Below, one piece after another: positions 1 to 12,905 of a DNA stretch of 64,000 nt. Position 1 is the first letter of the stretch; each line of letters opens with the position of its first letter. The translations under genes were made by a program, and so were the position numbers. The notes below the pieces were generated by a model. The model saw only the letters and a list, made by a program, of their open reading frames with translations. It searched no databases and was not told where the DNA came from. The stretch comes from Phylloscopus collybita (Eukaryota; Chordata; Aves; Passeriformes; Phylloscopidae). Location: contig JAJNNQ010000004.1 of assembly GCA_027886175.1 (NCBI GenBank), forward strand, positions 2,232,001 to 2,296,000, in the 5' to 3' direction.

Positions 1-2329
1 TTTTTGAATACATTTAGTTTTCAGTTCTGTACAGAACAATCTTCAAGAAGAGAGATAGAAAAATAAGTAAGATAGCAAGAGTATAGGAATAAAGCATTAT
101 GAGAAGTGCAATAAACTGCCCCAGACACACAGTCTCAGATGCAAATGGTGGGTTCCTTCCATGCTCACTCAGCTTAGTGGCTTCAGGTCCATTGCATGAG
201 GATGTCAGTTTAGAAGGGGAGAGTTCCTATGTTACAGGGCTTTGGCGAGTCTTGACAGTTTTGTGGTTTCTTCATTCCAACATCTTTTAAGAAAATTTCC
301 TGGCCACTAGAAGAGCTCAGTGTAGGACTCAGTGGGACTATCCCAAGCAGTATAACTACTAATTCCCATGATCTTTTTTTGGTGCTGTTCTCTCCTGAGT
401 GCTCTGTTCCTCCTTCATGCTCTTGAGGGCATGTGGTCAAATGTGTTTCAGCAGCCACTTCTGCTTTGAGTGGAGAAGATCTGATTCTGGATGATATTTC
501 AGACTGTTTCCCTCTATTTCTTGATTACTTTTTGTTTATCTGTTGTAATATTTTGGTGTTAAGTGGAAGAAGTGTGTCAACACAAACCAATACCAAATGG
601 TTTTCGAGCAAGAAACTCCTCAACCTTGCACTGGGCCTTGAGTATCTAAGTCTCTTGCGTGCACTGGAAACTACTTGCTGAGTATCTCATTAGAGCTGGT
701 TGAAATGTTCTGACTGTCCAGTCACCAAATGCCCTTTTGATTAGATTGAAACGTTTGCAGAAACATGCCAGTTTTTATGAAAATTATTGAAATATTTTAT
801 TTCTGCCAAGCTGGAGCTTTTGGTATGATGAATTTGGTACACTGCATTATGATATGCAAAATCATGCATTTGGTACACTGCATTATGATATCCAAAATGG
901 CAACACTGAGGTGAAGAATTGGAACTTGTAGTGAGATGTTGCATTTTGATAAAATTATTTTTATTACACTTTAAAAATTAATTTTAAAGGGAGGTGTGTG
1001 GGGGACAGCTTTGCAGAGAATTGATAAAAGCAAGGCTTATCAAAAAGACATCTTATGCTTACCTTTAAAAAGCATTTTAAAATGCTCCAGATATTGTGCA
1101 GCATGCTCTTCAAACACAGCCTATTACCTACCCGTCCCATATCAGCAGCCTACTTCAGCCATGCTTCCCACCTGCCCCACTGGATGACATCCCTTCCTTC
1201 CAGCAAGAAGTCTCTCCTTGAGGCAAGTGTCTTCTCAGGTCCTGCTAAGGATCTGTTCCAGATCTACTTTTGTCATGGGGAATTTAGGGAAAGACTCTCA
1301 TGACAAACAGATACCTAGGAAAATTTGGCCCCAGGGGAAGGAGAAGGTGTGAAATTCCTGAACAGCCTTTTTTTTTTTGAAAATGTTGAAAGGAACATTT
1401 CAGAGTTCAGTTGGGATGGGGTGCTGCAGAGGGTGCCAGAATGTAAATCCCACAGGGAATGGGTGCTGAATGTGCATCTCCAGGATGAAACCCTTGAGAT
1501 TCATCCTGCAAGGGAAAAAGCAAGCTGTGCACCCATGGGTATTTACCTGTGCACCCTGGGAGAAGAGGGCAGGTGGTGGAGTCAAAAGGCAGGCAGACAT
1601 AGGCTGATGGGGAATTCCCCTTGCACAAAGACTAATTAAATTTGTGCTGCCATGCAAGGAAAGAGATTTGTCGGTAAGACTTCCAAAAAGGGATTAGAAG
1701 CCTTAAATGGGTACAATCCACATTTGTAATTACACTGCTTAGGATAACATTTCTGTGAAGTACTTAGCCTTGTTGTTTGAGGAATATACTGATCTGCAGC
1801 AGGACTTGGGGCAGGAGTTTCCTTGTGCTGAAGAGTCTTGCAACAGAAGGATCATTACACATGTTTTATTGCTTACACCAAAATATCTGGTTGCTAGCCA
1901 CTGCTCTAGGCAGTCCCTGGACTAGACTGACCATCAGTGTGTATCTCTGGAGCATTTCTATTGTCCCCCCTTTATATTACATTAGCGTGATAATGCAGGC
2001 AATTCTGCTCTGCACACCCAGAGCATTAGGAAGCACTGCAATATTAATGCAGCTTTCTGTTACCCAATCTGTTCTCGAGACGAAATACAAGGAAATATAA
2101 CTCATCTTTGATATTACACCTGACCTGCTTTCAAGGGAGATGTGTTGTCTTCTGGGAGCCCAGATCAGGGATGTTACTGAGACAGTCCCAAGTCCAGTTA
2201 AACCCACTGATTATTACCCACTATTAGTGTGCCTTGTGGGTGCCAGTGAAATATATTGAACAACAGACTGGGAAGCATTAAGAGGGACTACAGGGGCCTG
2301 GGTACAATGGGGAGCACTCCATAAAGAAA
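1..2329. other. Unclassified sequence, no gene seen
   Basis: No recognisable exon, RNA gene or transposon. Open frames here are short and unlike any family I know. The only structure noted is a 36-bp tandem duplication at about 832-899. Confidence 0.5.
832..899. repeat. 36-bp tandem duplication, two copies
   Basis: The block beginning TTTGGTACACTGCATTATGA occurs at 833 and again at 869, a period of 36 bp, with one mismatch (ATATG against ATATC) before the shared CAAAAT. It is a simple local duplication. Confidence 0.85.
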
Positions 2330-3370
2330 ACTGCCTGTATGGCCACATACACAGTTGTTCAGAGCTCATTGTCCACCTGGACACCAATGACCAGTGGTGT
2401 CCCTGTGGGGTCTGTACTGGGGCCAATACTCTGGGGCCAATACAACACTTCTGTCAGTGACCTGGACAGCGGGTTCAAGGCCAATCTCAGCAAGTTTGAC
2501 ACCAACACTAATCAGTGTGGGGCAGTCAACATACCCCACAGGAGAGAAGGGATGCCATCCAGGGGGTCTGGACAGACTGGAGAGGTTGGGACTGTGCAAA
2601 CCCCATGAAGTTCAACCATGCCAAGTGCAAGGTCCTGTACCTGGGCAATCCCAGACACAGCTACAGGCTGAGTGGAGAACTGATTGACAGCAGCCCTGAC
2701 GAGAAGGACTTGGGGGTGATGGTTGATGAAAAACAGCACAACCCAGCAATGTGCCCTCACAGCCTGGGATCCTGGGCTGCATCCAAAACAGTGTGGGCGG
2801 CAGGGTGAGGGAGGGGCTTGTGCCCCTCCGCTCTGCTCTGCTCTGGTGAGACCCAGGAACCCTGCATCCAGCTCTGGGGTCCTCAGTGTAAAAAGGATAT
2901 GAAACTATTGGACCAAGTCGAAAGGAGGCCACAACATTGATAGCAGGACTGGACCACCCCCCTGTGAAGATAGACTGAGGAAGTTGGGTTGTTCATCCCG
3001 GGGAAGAGAAGGCTGTATGGAGACCTCATAGCAACCTCTGAGTATCTGAAGGATTCTACAGGGATGTCAGAGAAGAACACTTTGTCAGAAATTGTAGTGA
3101 TAGGACAAGAAGTAATGTGTACAAACTGTAAGAGGGGAAATTAGGCTAGATGTTAAGAAGAAATTCTTCACCTTGAAGGTCGTGAGACACTGGAATAGGT
3201 TGCCCAGGGAGGCTGTGTATGCCCACCCCCCTCCACAACCCTCTCAGCAGTGTTCAAGGTCAGTGGATGAAATGTTGAGCAATCCAGTCTAATGAAAGCA
3301 GTCCCTGTCCATGGCAGGGGTGTTGGCACTAGGTGGTATTTCAGGTCTATTCCAATCCAGGCCATGATTA
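2330..3370 (+). mobile_element. CR1 LINE, 3' portion, 5'-truncated
   Basis: Decayed CR1 non-LTR retrotransposon running from the reverse transcriptase region to the 3' UTR. The start holds the CR1 segment that reads as a GVPQGSVLGP-like RT motif in degraded form (GVPVGSVLGP is readable near 2394-2425). Downstream come the CR1 stretches around 'CAAGGTCCTGTACCTGGGCA' (2628) and 'AGGAAGTTGGGTTGTTCATC' (2979). It ends near 3370 with a degraded tail, followed by an A-rich stretch. Stops and frameshifts break every frame. A local duplication (GGGGCCAATAC repeated) lies at 2419-2445. The 5' boundary is uncertain by tens of bases. Confidence 0.88.
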
Positions 3371-6300
3371 CCAAAAAAACAACAAACATGAGACACCCAT
3401 ATGAAACTTTGGGTGATGTGAGGCTTTTGGGAGCAATTTATCACTGCTTGTACTGAGCAGTATATCTTTCTGATGTGACATTGGAAGCTTAAATGATTGC
3501 AAAACAACAATGGTTTCTCTCAACTGTGGAAGGAAATAGCAACTTCAAATATAAGTTAAAGCCTTCAAACACTGTGAAGACATAAACAACCTTTATGGGC
3601 CACCCGCTCTATAACTCATGACTGAAGGGAAAGGTAAATGGAAACATTTAATCCCAGAAGAGTGACAGAAATAACATTTGGGATTAAACTACAAATTTTC
3701 AGAAGCATGGAGTGAATCACAGGGAAAATCCTAGGGAAGATCAAGGGGATAAAGACAGTCTTTTATATTGTCTGAACTTCTGCACAGGAAAATACAAGAT
3801 TTCATTACCTGAACAAACAAGGACACTTAGGTTTGTCTATCTGGGATGAGGAAGACAAATGCACAAATTTATAGCGTATGTATATTGTACCTCTGGTGAT
3901 TATAAAGTTTATGATACTGTTCCTTCAAAGTTAGGCATGCATTTGTAAGCAGAATCCTGTCAGCAATCCCATTAATCCCAGTGTAATTACTTCTGATTAA
4001 AAAATTAAACACAGACGTAAATCTTTTCAACTCTTCAGCATTAATTCTTGAAGAAGTAAATGGCCAGTATTAAGGAAATGGGTTTTTTTCTTTTTTTGTG
4101 TTCCTAATATTTTTTTTGCAATCTGAGTTCAAATCAGCCCAAAAAGTCAGGTGCAAAGTGTCTCATGGCTACTAAATCACGACACTGCTCTGAGAAATGG
4201 ACAGGTCTCGTGCCATGTGGAAGGTTGGAAGACCTTGGGATGGAGCACATCTGCACCATGGTTAAGGACTCTTGGCTTTTTACTCAGAGACATTAAAAAA
4301 CCTCCAACCATCTCCAAAAAGATCATAAGATATTTTCTAGGGCCATTGAAATCCAAACATTCAGAGAGAGGTTTTGTTATGCTTGTTTTTTAGGACCCCG
4401 CTGTCGGTATGCCTAGTTAAGTGAGCTAAGTCTCAGGACAGGAGAATTTTCTCCCTCCTGAGGAGTTTAAGCGAGCATGTGTAAACTATATATATTCACA
4501 GATATTTAAAACACCATGACTTATTTTTAGAAAATACTACTACTGACTCTGACATGATACTTACCCTTCTAACGAGTTTGGTTTTTTGGTTTCTTTCTTG
4601 AAGGCTCTGGACCTTTGGCTGGGATCTTTGTTTGCTGTGTGAGAACTTCAGCAACTCAAGATGTGCCCTAAGGGCACCAGAGATGGCCTAGAGGACTGAA
4701 ATATTTGGAAGCAGATATGCACATGTAGTGGAAAACTCATGTATTCACTGAGTATGTCCCTGCTCACAAGTGGAATTACCATTGTTCTGGTCTCTGCTCA
4801 GGTCTCTGGGTGGTTTTGCAAGCCAAAAGGTCAAGAAAATGAAAGGCCACAGAGTCAGCTGATGATAGAGGACACCTGTGTAAGAAACAGTAAAGTATTG
4901 GAGATACTGTGTCGAATGGGCCCTGCGGAAGACTTCAGCAGGACGGCTATGCTTTAGCTGTGGAACATGTGGAACATGGGCAGGTAGGCTCCATAGCTAC
5001 AGAGAGCGGTCCATGGTCCAGTCACAGCCAGCTGCAACAGCAGTAATTCTCCTCCCAGCGCTGCCTGTTTATCTCTGACAGATAACAGATCTTGTGCCCC
5101 ACTCAGAAGACATTTAAGGGATTGGGGTCCCTGGCATGTTCATCCCCTTTATTTCTACTCTGGATGATGAAAGCAGCATACACACACTCTCTAATCAGAC
5201 AAGTCACTTGATGTCTTCTTTCAGCCCCTGAAACAGCAACATAGCAGATGGATCTTCCTAGTAAACTTGACCAGTGATTTCTGAAATCATAGTCTGAAAT
5301 CTTTGCAAGCAAACATGTATATAGGTATACAACACCTCACATTTACAGTGTACCATATCCAGAGCTTGATCCCTCTGGCTCTTATGATGGCCTTGAGTTA
5401 CAAAAACTTCAGTCCATCATCAATAGGGGCATCCATTTTCTTCTGACCTTTACATGCAGTTTTCCAAGTATGCTGTCTTACTTTCATACTGTCTTACTTT
5501 CCTCTTCTGCCACAATGACAGGGTTTCTTCTCCCAGCTGTTAAAACCTTTCCTCCAGCATGATCTTCTTGCCAGGCATTTCCCTTATGAGATGTGGCTGA
5601 GTCATCCAGGGGTCAACTGCTCTGACATATTACTGGAAATGTGACAAGGTAGGGGAGCTCACAGCAGCTCCTCCCATTGCTTTTCAGGCCGGCTGAGCTC
5701 ACCAGAGGCCTATCGCTGGCTGCCTGCAGGACGGAACAGGAGGATTGCGCTGGCAATTTGGCACCCAGCACTGAGCATATTGGTTTCCCAGTTGCAGGCT
5801 GTTTCCTGGAAACCAAATAATCTCTGTGGCCAGCACCATCTTCTATTATTCTTTATTAAGGATTTAGCTCAATGCTTCAAACTGGCCACAGACACATCAC
5901 AATTAATTGGCCTCCTCAGTAGATTTGTGGCTCTGATGTAAACAATGAGGCTGCCTTGGGCCAGCAAAGCTCAACAAGACCAGACTTGCTTTCCAAGAGG
6001 AAAGTGCAGAGAGGATGTATGTGTTGAATGACAGAGGGAGCTGCACATAGTGCTGAAGTTTAGCAGGCGTGAATGGTGTGTGCTCATCCAACTCACTGCT
6101 CACACAAGCACAAAACCACAGAACAGCTCCAGGCTCTGGAGAATGATTGAGGGAAAACATGGATGCCTTAGGAAGGGCTACTCCAGCGTTTGCTGCTGCA
6201 TGAAGGTACCAAGTCATGATTGCTGAGCAATGCAGATGTTTCAGCGAGCAGAAGCCTCTCCTGCTGCTCATGGAGTGGCCCTTGCAAGGTTTTCGTTACA

Positions 6301-7985
6301 TCCTCATGCCCTTCAGAAGGCACAGCCGTGCTGAATGCTGAGACAGCTGTCTCAGGACTGTTGCTCCTTAGGTGCATGGGGCAGAGCCAGGGTTGGGGTG
6401 TCCAATTTGGGAAGAGCTGTGTCTCCAAGTGTTTAATGCTGTTTAGAACCCCTTTCCTTCACCACTCATTTCTCCACTCCTGGTCAAGTCCACTGAAGCA
6501 TCCTGAATTTGTCCCTGGAAGAGAGACTTCCTTGAAACTCTCTGCTGTGTACTCATCCATTTCACTTGCTTTTCTGCACTTCTTTCCAAATCCTTCCACT
6601 AGACCTAGTACAGAATCTGGCACATTTCCTGAGAAGAACTAGTGTGCAGCAGCTGGTGTTGTGTTAGCCATAGAATACTTTAGAAAACTCTGGCCAGACC
6701 AGGGGGGAGGCCAAATTCTTGTGCCAGAGAGACCCTGACAGCAGAGCAGTATGTTGAAGGCTAGGTAGGGCTTAGAGAGGTATTACCAGGGGTAAGTAGC
6801 TATGGTCAGATATGTCACAGGGAGTTTGTAGGTAGGGATGGAGATGTGACAGTTTACTATACACTAAAACCCCAAAATCTAAGTGTCTAGGGCTCCAACA
6901 TGGAAACAAGCACTCAAACCTGTGTGTGCACTTGGAATGATTCTTCCTTAGGGTGAGCCCTGGACCAGCCACAGCTGTTCTAGTGCTGGGTGTGAATGCT
7001 CTATAGTACTCAGTTCTACTTCTGCAGCCCAGACAGGACACTTCTGCAGCCCAGACAGGACTCTTCTGCTAATTGCTTGGTTTATTTTTACTGTTAACAT
7101 TACCTGAAGAATCACATTTTTGTACAGAACTTGTATTTCAACAGAAGCAAAACAGACTTTTTTTTACATAAATGGAAGTATACTTAAACTGTTCTAGTCA
7201 TTTGTCTTTTTCTAAACAAACAATATATACAGAAAATAAAAGTACCACTTTGTTTAGAAAGAATTAACCAAGTTCAACAATTTATCATTAGCTTTCTTAC
7301 GAAACAAAATTCTATTTTTAACTACATTGAAAACAGAATAAGGACAAAAAGACAAAAAATTTTAACCATCTTTGTTTCAAAGAACTTTTAAAACAGGTCT
7401 GTTTCTTAGTTGAGTTTAAGATCACCATTAGATGTTTAAATTAGAAAACACAACCTTTCCTTAAATGTGAAAATATTGGAAGAAAATCTTTAGATGGAAG
7501 AAATAATTGAAAAGCTAGTGTGTCCTTTGTTTAGAAATCTGTTTGCTGTCTCATAAGCATTTTTTGTCTGACACAGAGGAAGAAACAAGGCCTATCAAAA
7601 ATCTGAAAATACCACAATAAAGACCAAACTACCACTTACAATTCATTACTCAGATGTTATTTTCCTCCTAGAGATACAGCTGTGTGTCCAAGTGAGCCTC
7701 ATCCCCGTGTCACCATGAAAAACACAGTCACCTCCCTCTTGTCACTGTTCCCTTCTTATTCAGCACTCACTCCTCTGCACACCCCAGAGTTATGTGATTT
7801 GCAAATTGTGCTTCAATCTCAGAGGTGATTCGACCTGCTGCAAACTGCTGCATTTCCAGCAGATTTGCATACAAATGGCTAGGAAACCACATGCTTTCAG
7901 TGGTGAAACTGGCTGACAGAGAAAACCATTTCTTCAGAGTGAAATGTGCCACAGGCATATAAAAGCTACAGGCAGATGCAGAGGT
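3371..7985. other. Unclassified AT-rich sequence, no gene seen
   Basis: No exon, RNA gene or repeat family recognised. Several frames of 60-140 codons exist, the longest at 6220-6642 (+), but their composition shows no domain or motif and opposing strands are open over the same bases. One short tandem duplication lies at 7019-7061. Confidence 0.45.
7019..7061. repeat. 22-bp tandem duplication
   Basis: The block CTTCTGCAGCCCAGACAGGA occurs at about 7019 and again at about 7041, a 22-bp period with two near-identical copies. Confidence 0.8.
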
Positions 7986-7987
7986 AA

Positions 7988-8072
7988 TTGGATGAAGCCC
8001 TACAGCCTGTGTGCTTTACCGGATGTCATCCTAAATGAGATAATGGTCCCTTCTGACCTTTAAATCTATGAA
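7988..8072 (+). mobile_element. Old CR1 3' tail fragment
   Basis: Ends with AATGGTCCCTTCTGACCTTT followed by AAATCTATGAA, the 3' end style of old CR1 subfamilies common in turtles and crocodilians and present as fossils in birds. Only the last 80 or so bases are recognisable. Confidence 0.65.
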
Positions 8073-8389
8073 ATGCTGACTCTTGGACTACTCGTTTATG
8101 GACTTTTCTGATAGAAATTCTCATTTGGCTTTTAGACTGGACCACAGTATAGGATCCAGACATTTTCACACAGAATTACCTGCAACAGGGACCTCCTTCT
8201 ATAAATTCACAGAACTTCTCTGGTCTTCTCCAATAATCCTGCTTCTTTTTTAAGGTTAAAAACTATTTTTGTTTGGGCAGGGAGAAAGGGGTGTTAGCTC
8301 TTCAGGAGTAATTTGCAGATCCTTTTTCAGTTTTTGTATTTTGGATGTCCACTGTGATTTTTTTGTGAAGGATTGGCAGGAACTTTTTT

Positions 8390-8462
8390 GGGGGTTGTTT
8401 GGTTGGTTGGTTGGTTGGTTTTTGTTTGTTTGTGTGTGTTTGTTTGTTTTGTTTTGTTTTGC
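8390..8462. repeat. G/T-rich low-complexity tract
   Basis: Runs of GGTT (five in a row near 8399-8420) pass into TTTG and TTTTG units. Overlapping frames here translate to low-complexity peptides and are not genes. Confidence 0.9.
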
Positions 8463-9275
8463 CAGAGAAGGTGCCAAGGCACTTGTCAGTGCCAAGAGGG
8501 CAAAGACACCTCTCGATAAAATGCAAGGGCTTAGACATGTGGCTGGCACAGACCAGCTGATCCACAGCAAGTGTGCTGTGTTCGCTGCTATCTCATGCAT
8601 TTTCGCCACCTACTCTTTTTGTTGGCATTAAAGCCCCTCCCTGCCAGAGAGTTGTATGGGTAGAGCAGTGTTCAGACCTGCTCACCTGCTTGCCAAAGGG
8701 AGAATGAGGCAACTACTGGCTAGAAAAATGCTGGAAAAGCTACAACCAGTGGTGACCTGTATAACCCAGAATTGCCCAGAAAACATCAAAGGAGACAGAA
8801 AAAATCACAGTCAAATTAGAAAACTTGAGTCCAATAAAATGTCCAATAACTGTTTTATCAGGGAGGTTGATTTTGGACAAACAAAGCAGAAAATTAAATC
8901 AAACCTTTAGCCTCAGTCTCATGTTCATTTAATCAGAATCAATAGTATCATTGCAAGAGGTGTTCAACACATCAGCTTTTTGGCTCCAGAGTGATCCTGG
9001 CAGGACTAGTAACTATAAAAGGGAGAATCATGAAATTAAGAAAGGCAAACTGTTGAACTGAGACCATAAATTCATGGTATAGGAACTAATGTGCTCTCAC
9101 TCCCTTCTGGAAGAAAAGAACAGTCATCACTTTACTTTCTTCTCTAAATGTTATAGGAATCTGTCAAATAAGTTAATTAATGTGAGGGTATGTTTTATGA
9201 AGAGGGAAGGTGCAATACATGCCCTTTGTAAGTAACCTGAATCCTCAAAAATATTCCTCCTCATAATAGATGCAT
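8463..9275. other. Unclassified sequence, no gene seen
   Basis: No gene, RNA or known repeat recognised between the G/T tract and the CR1 that begins near 9276. Confidence 0.4.
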
Positions 9276-10248
9276 ACAATCATAGAAGGATTGCAAAGTG
9301 CCTTAAAGATCACATAGCTCCAACCCCTTGTCATAGGCAAAGACACCTTCTGCTAGATGCAGTTTCTCAGGGCCCCATCCAACCTAGTCTTGAAAATTTC
9401 CACGGATGGAACATCCACAACCACTATGGAAAACCTGTTCCAGTGCCTGAGCATGCTCTGACTAAAAAAATTCTTCCTAACATCTAATCTAAACTACTCT
9501 CTTTCAGGTAAAATCATTGCCCCTTGTCGTGTCTCTGCATGCTCTTACAGTCTTTACTCCTCCTTTCTGTAAGCCCCCTTAAGGTCCTGGTGTGCTGCAA
9601 TGAAGTCACCTTGAAGCCTTCTCCAGGCTGAACTATCCCAGTTCTCTCAGCCTGTCTCCATAGGAGAGGTACTCCAGCTCTACAGTCATCTTTGTGGCAG
9701 CCTCCTCTGGACTTGCTCCAACAGGTCCCTATCTTTCCTGTGCTAAGGACCCCAGACACAGACAGAGCACTACAGATGGGATCTCACAAGGGCAAAGTAG
9801 AGGCAGAAAATCCCATCCTTCTACCTGCTTGCCACCTTCCTTTTGCTGAGGTGAGGATGCAGTTGGCTTTCTATACATGGCTCATATCCAGCCTTTCATG
9901 AATGCCATAAGTGCATGGCTCATGTCCAACCTTTCATCCACAAGAACCCCCAAGCACCTCTCAGCAGTGTTGCTCTCAATTACTTCACCCAGTTTCCACT
10001 CCTGTCAGGACTGCTGATTCAAGGGCAGCACCTGGCACTGGGACTAGTTGAACTTCATGAAGTTTGTAGGCCCAATTCTCAAGTTTGTCCAGGTCCCTCT
10101 GGAAAGCATCCCATCCTTCCATTGTGTCAGCTGCACTACTCAGCTTCGTGCCATCTCCAAACCTGCTGGGGAATCCCACTGTCAGTGACATTGGTGAGGA
10201 TATTGAAGAGCACCAGTCCCAGCAGAGAGCCCTGATAGACATCACTTG

Positions 10249-10491
10249 TCACCAGCTTCTACCTGGACATGGAGCCACAACCATCTGGTTGCATCCATCC
10301 TGCCAATTCTTTATGCACTGAATAGTCATTCTATCAAATCCATGTCTCTGCAGTTCGGACATTAGGATGTGATATATTTTTATATAGTCCCATATTTTAT
10401 ATGGGACCATATAAAAATCCTTACAGAAGTCTAGGCAGGTGACATCTGTCAGTCTTTCCATTTTGACCATTGCCATCAGTACAGAGGTCAC
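10249..10491 (-). pseudogene. CR1 reverse transcriptase fragment
   Basis: An 80-codon open remnant of the CR1 ORF2 reverse transcriptase. The peptide contains LDFCKDF, equivalent to the RT block holding the first catalytic Asp, then HGFDRMTIQCIKNWQDG, typical of the helix region after it. Between them, YKIWDYIKIYHIL is unlike CR1 and coincides exactly with the palindrome at 10377-10417. The fragment lacks the rest of RT and the endonuclease, so no activity is expected. Confidence 0.85.
10377..10417. repeat. Near-perfect 19-bp inverted repeat, 3-nt loop
   Basis: Left arm 10377-10395 and right arm 10399-10417 are reverse complements with one mismatch, around the loop TTT. It sits inside the CR1 RT region, where intact relatives have no such palindrome, so one arm appears to be an added inverted copy of its neighbour. 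Confidence 0.9.
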
Positions 10492-11065
10492 CTGATTGAT
10501 CAGACATGCTTTCCCCTTAGCAAAGCTAACAGTTGTGCTGGCTGTCTTGAATCACCCCATTGTCTCTTTATGTGCCATAGCATACATTCTAGGAGGATGC
10601 GCTCCACGATCTTCCAGGTACAGAGGTGAGTCTTAGTTTCCCTTTTCCTTTTCCTTCCTTTTTCCCCTTTTTAAAACTGGGAGCAACAATTCCCATTTTC
10701 CAGTCTTCAGGGACTTCTACTTGACTGCCATGAGTTTTCAAATGTGGTGGAGAGTGGCTTGACAACAACGTGAGCCAGTCCCCCACGTGATGTATCTCAC
10801 CACGTCCCCCAGCCCTGTGACGTATCTCATCAGGTCCCATAGAATGATGGCTATTTAGCTTCATCAAGGGATCCCGCACCTGCATTTTGCTTACAGTGAA
10901 ATAGGCTTCACTCCCCCACACCTACCCACTGGGTGCAGGTCTTGAAAGAAAGTGGGAAACCTGACTGCCAGTGAAGACTCAGGAAAATAACTCAATGAGT
11001 ACCTCTGCCTGCTCTGTATCAGTTGTTACCAGTACGTCCTTTTTGAGTATCAGAGGAGTACACTT

Positions 11066-11715
11066 TTCTTGGCACTCACAGGTTTTTGGACAAAGTTTCT
11101 CTTCGTGCCTCTCAGTCTGGGACTGAGAATGGTGCCAGCACAAATGGTGAATGTGGGGATACAGATAGAATGTCTCCCCTTGAATCTTTTCTGTTCATTC
11201 TGATTATTGCAAATACATCACAAACCTCAACCAACATACACATCCTAGACAAATGAGATAGATTTCCTGAAATGCTGGCATACCTCCCAGCCTTGAACAC
11301 TTTTCTCTGGGGGAACTCAGGCTTTAAAGTCTCTCTTGTGAGGGTATGCAATGCTTGTGTGTCACTGAGATGTTCTCCACCTCCATCTGCTACCCGGGAT
11401 CTCACAGACTGTAAGAAAGCACAGAGACAAAACCACACCAAGGTGTCCTTTCTCCTAGCTTGCCCAGATCCAGGCTAGGCCTTCCCAGAGGTGAGGAAAA
11501 TGGTAGGATTGCTTTTCTGTGCACTGATAATTAGAAGCAGAGGCAATTGCTTAGGCAATGCATAGGTATTATGCATCTTCTTTAATATTCTTTACCTCTA
11601 CTACAACATTTAATTACATACCTCACAGGCCTGTGTATTTACTGTAGCTGTGTAACAGGCTGAGGGATTCAATCATTTTGCCTTAAACTCCTTTTTAGTT
11701 ATGATATTTGCTGAA
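11066..11715. other. Unclassified sequence, no gene seen
   Basis: No recognisable gene or repeat between the two minus-strand CR1 elements. Confidence 0.4.
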
Positions 11716-12175
11716 TGTAGCAGTAATTCCCTAGATTGTATCCTTGAATTCAGCCTCATTATTTTATCATTTTGACAATGAACTGCATTTCCCGTCTGCC
11801 GGCTCCAATTCTCAATATAATCCAAATCCCTTGGAATCTGGTTACACTGTTCCTTGCTATTTTTTCATCCTCTGCATCATCTGTAAACTCTGAGCTCTCA
11901 GAATTTTGAGGTCTCAGAGTCAGACTGTGCTCTCCATCTTTTAACTAGGGTAAATCTGGATCTTCTCCACTAAGGTCTGTGGAATTACTCCAGAGTGAGC
12001 AAACGGAAACTAGAGCTGGATATTGCTTAGGTTTTCAACACCCTCATCCAAGTAATTTTATATTTATATATAGACACATGTTATGAACAACAGATGTCCT
12101 AAGACTGACCTTGAGGACATTTTTCATCTATTCTGTTCCTATGCCATTTTTCTAGTCGACACCCATTTTTCCTCA
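11716..12175 (-). mobile_element. Ancient CR1 fragment, minus strand
   Basis: Highly diverged. The stretch ACTGCATTTCCCGTCTGCCG (11783) through the ATAATCCAAATCCCTTGGAA block (11817), then CTCATCCAAGTAATTTTATA (12043) and the following 'GACCTTGAGGACA' area, follow the order of the reverse-complemented RT-to-3' region of old CR1 subfamilies. Many indels; limits are approximate. Confidence 0.6.
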
Positions 12176-12899
12176 GTCCTGGGTGTTTGTTTGAAGTTAA
12201 TTCAACACGAATAAATATGTTCTTACTGTTATGAATGAAGTTTTGGCAAAGTGAATATACTTTCAGGCTGTGTTTACAGACTTTTATTTTCCTTTAATTT
12301 CCTCCATTTTTTAATTCTTTTTTCTCGATATTTTTTTTCTTTACTACAGAGAAAAAGGATTACTGTGTAGTAGACCACTAGATATGCCCAAGGAGAGTAG
12401 GTTTACTGCGCTCCCTGGAATAAAGAATAAGAAACTCGCAAAGTGCCAGAATACATGGAGTTTGATACTCCACACCAATGTGAAGGACAAACCTAGTAGA
12501 ATTGCTGACCTGTCATATAACTCTGCAATTTATTCTTATGAAATCCCTTCCCTTTCCCACACCTTTGGAAAACCAGTGTGCAGCAGAAAGAAAAATACAT
12601 TTTGTTTCTATGACTCTTTCCCTCCTGTTCAGTATTTCCTGTTGGTGAATCCTACTGCTGGTCATAATAACAATTTTCAGCATAAAGTCCTGAGGGCAGA
12701 CCATATCACATGAGAATAATATGAAGGCAGATGAAATCTGTTATCAGGATGTCTGTGCCAAACATCGCCACACACCTTGAAGGTAATACATCTCAACCAG
12801 ATGATTTTCTTGCTTACACCTGTTGCTAAACTACCTTATTCCTCACAATTTGCTGTTTTGCATTTTAGCCCGCAATTTCTGTCACAGGAGCAGGAGAGA
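12176..12899. other. Unclassified sequence, no gene seen
   Basis: No gene or repeat family recognised. A 109-codon plus-strand frame at 12384-12713 has no motif I know and overlaps an opposing open frame. Confidence 0.4.
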
Positions 12900-12905
12900 C
12901 ATAGA

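Larger units (their letters stand above)
9276..11065 (-). mobile_element. CR1 LINE, 3' half, minus strand
   Basis: Long CR1 copy in reverse orientation. Its 3' end is at 9276 (ACAATCATAGAAGGATTGCA near 9277) and it runs back through the 3' UTR into the reverse transcriptase region near 10250-10620, reaching about 11065. On the minus strand, 10249-10491 still reads as the RT core in the order VTCLDFCKDF ... HGFDRMTIQCIKNW. A Lys/Arg-rich minus frame at 10589-10921 covers the next upstream RT part. The frame is interrupted, so the copy is dead. It carries a 41-bp palindromic insertion at 10377-10417, listed separately. Confidence 0.92.

Noticed and set aside
6220..6642. 140-codon plus-strand frame
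   Set aside because: Ser/Leu-rich with no family resemblance; the opposite strand is also open.
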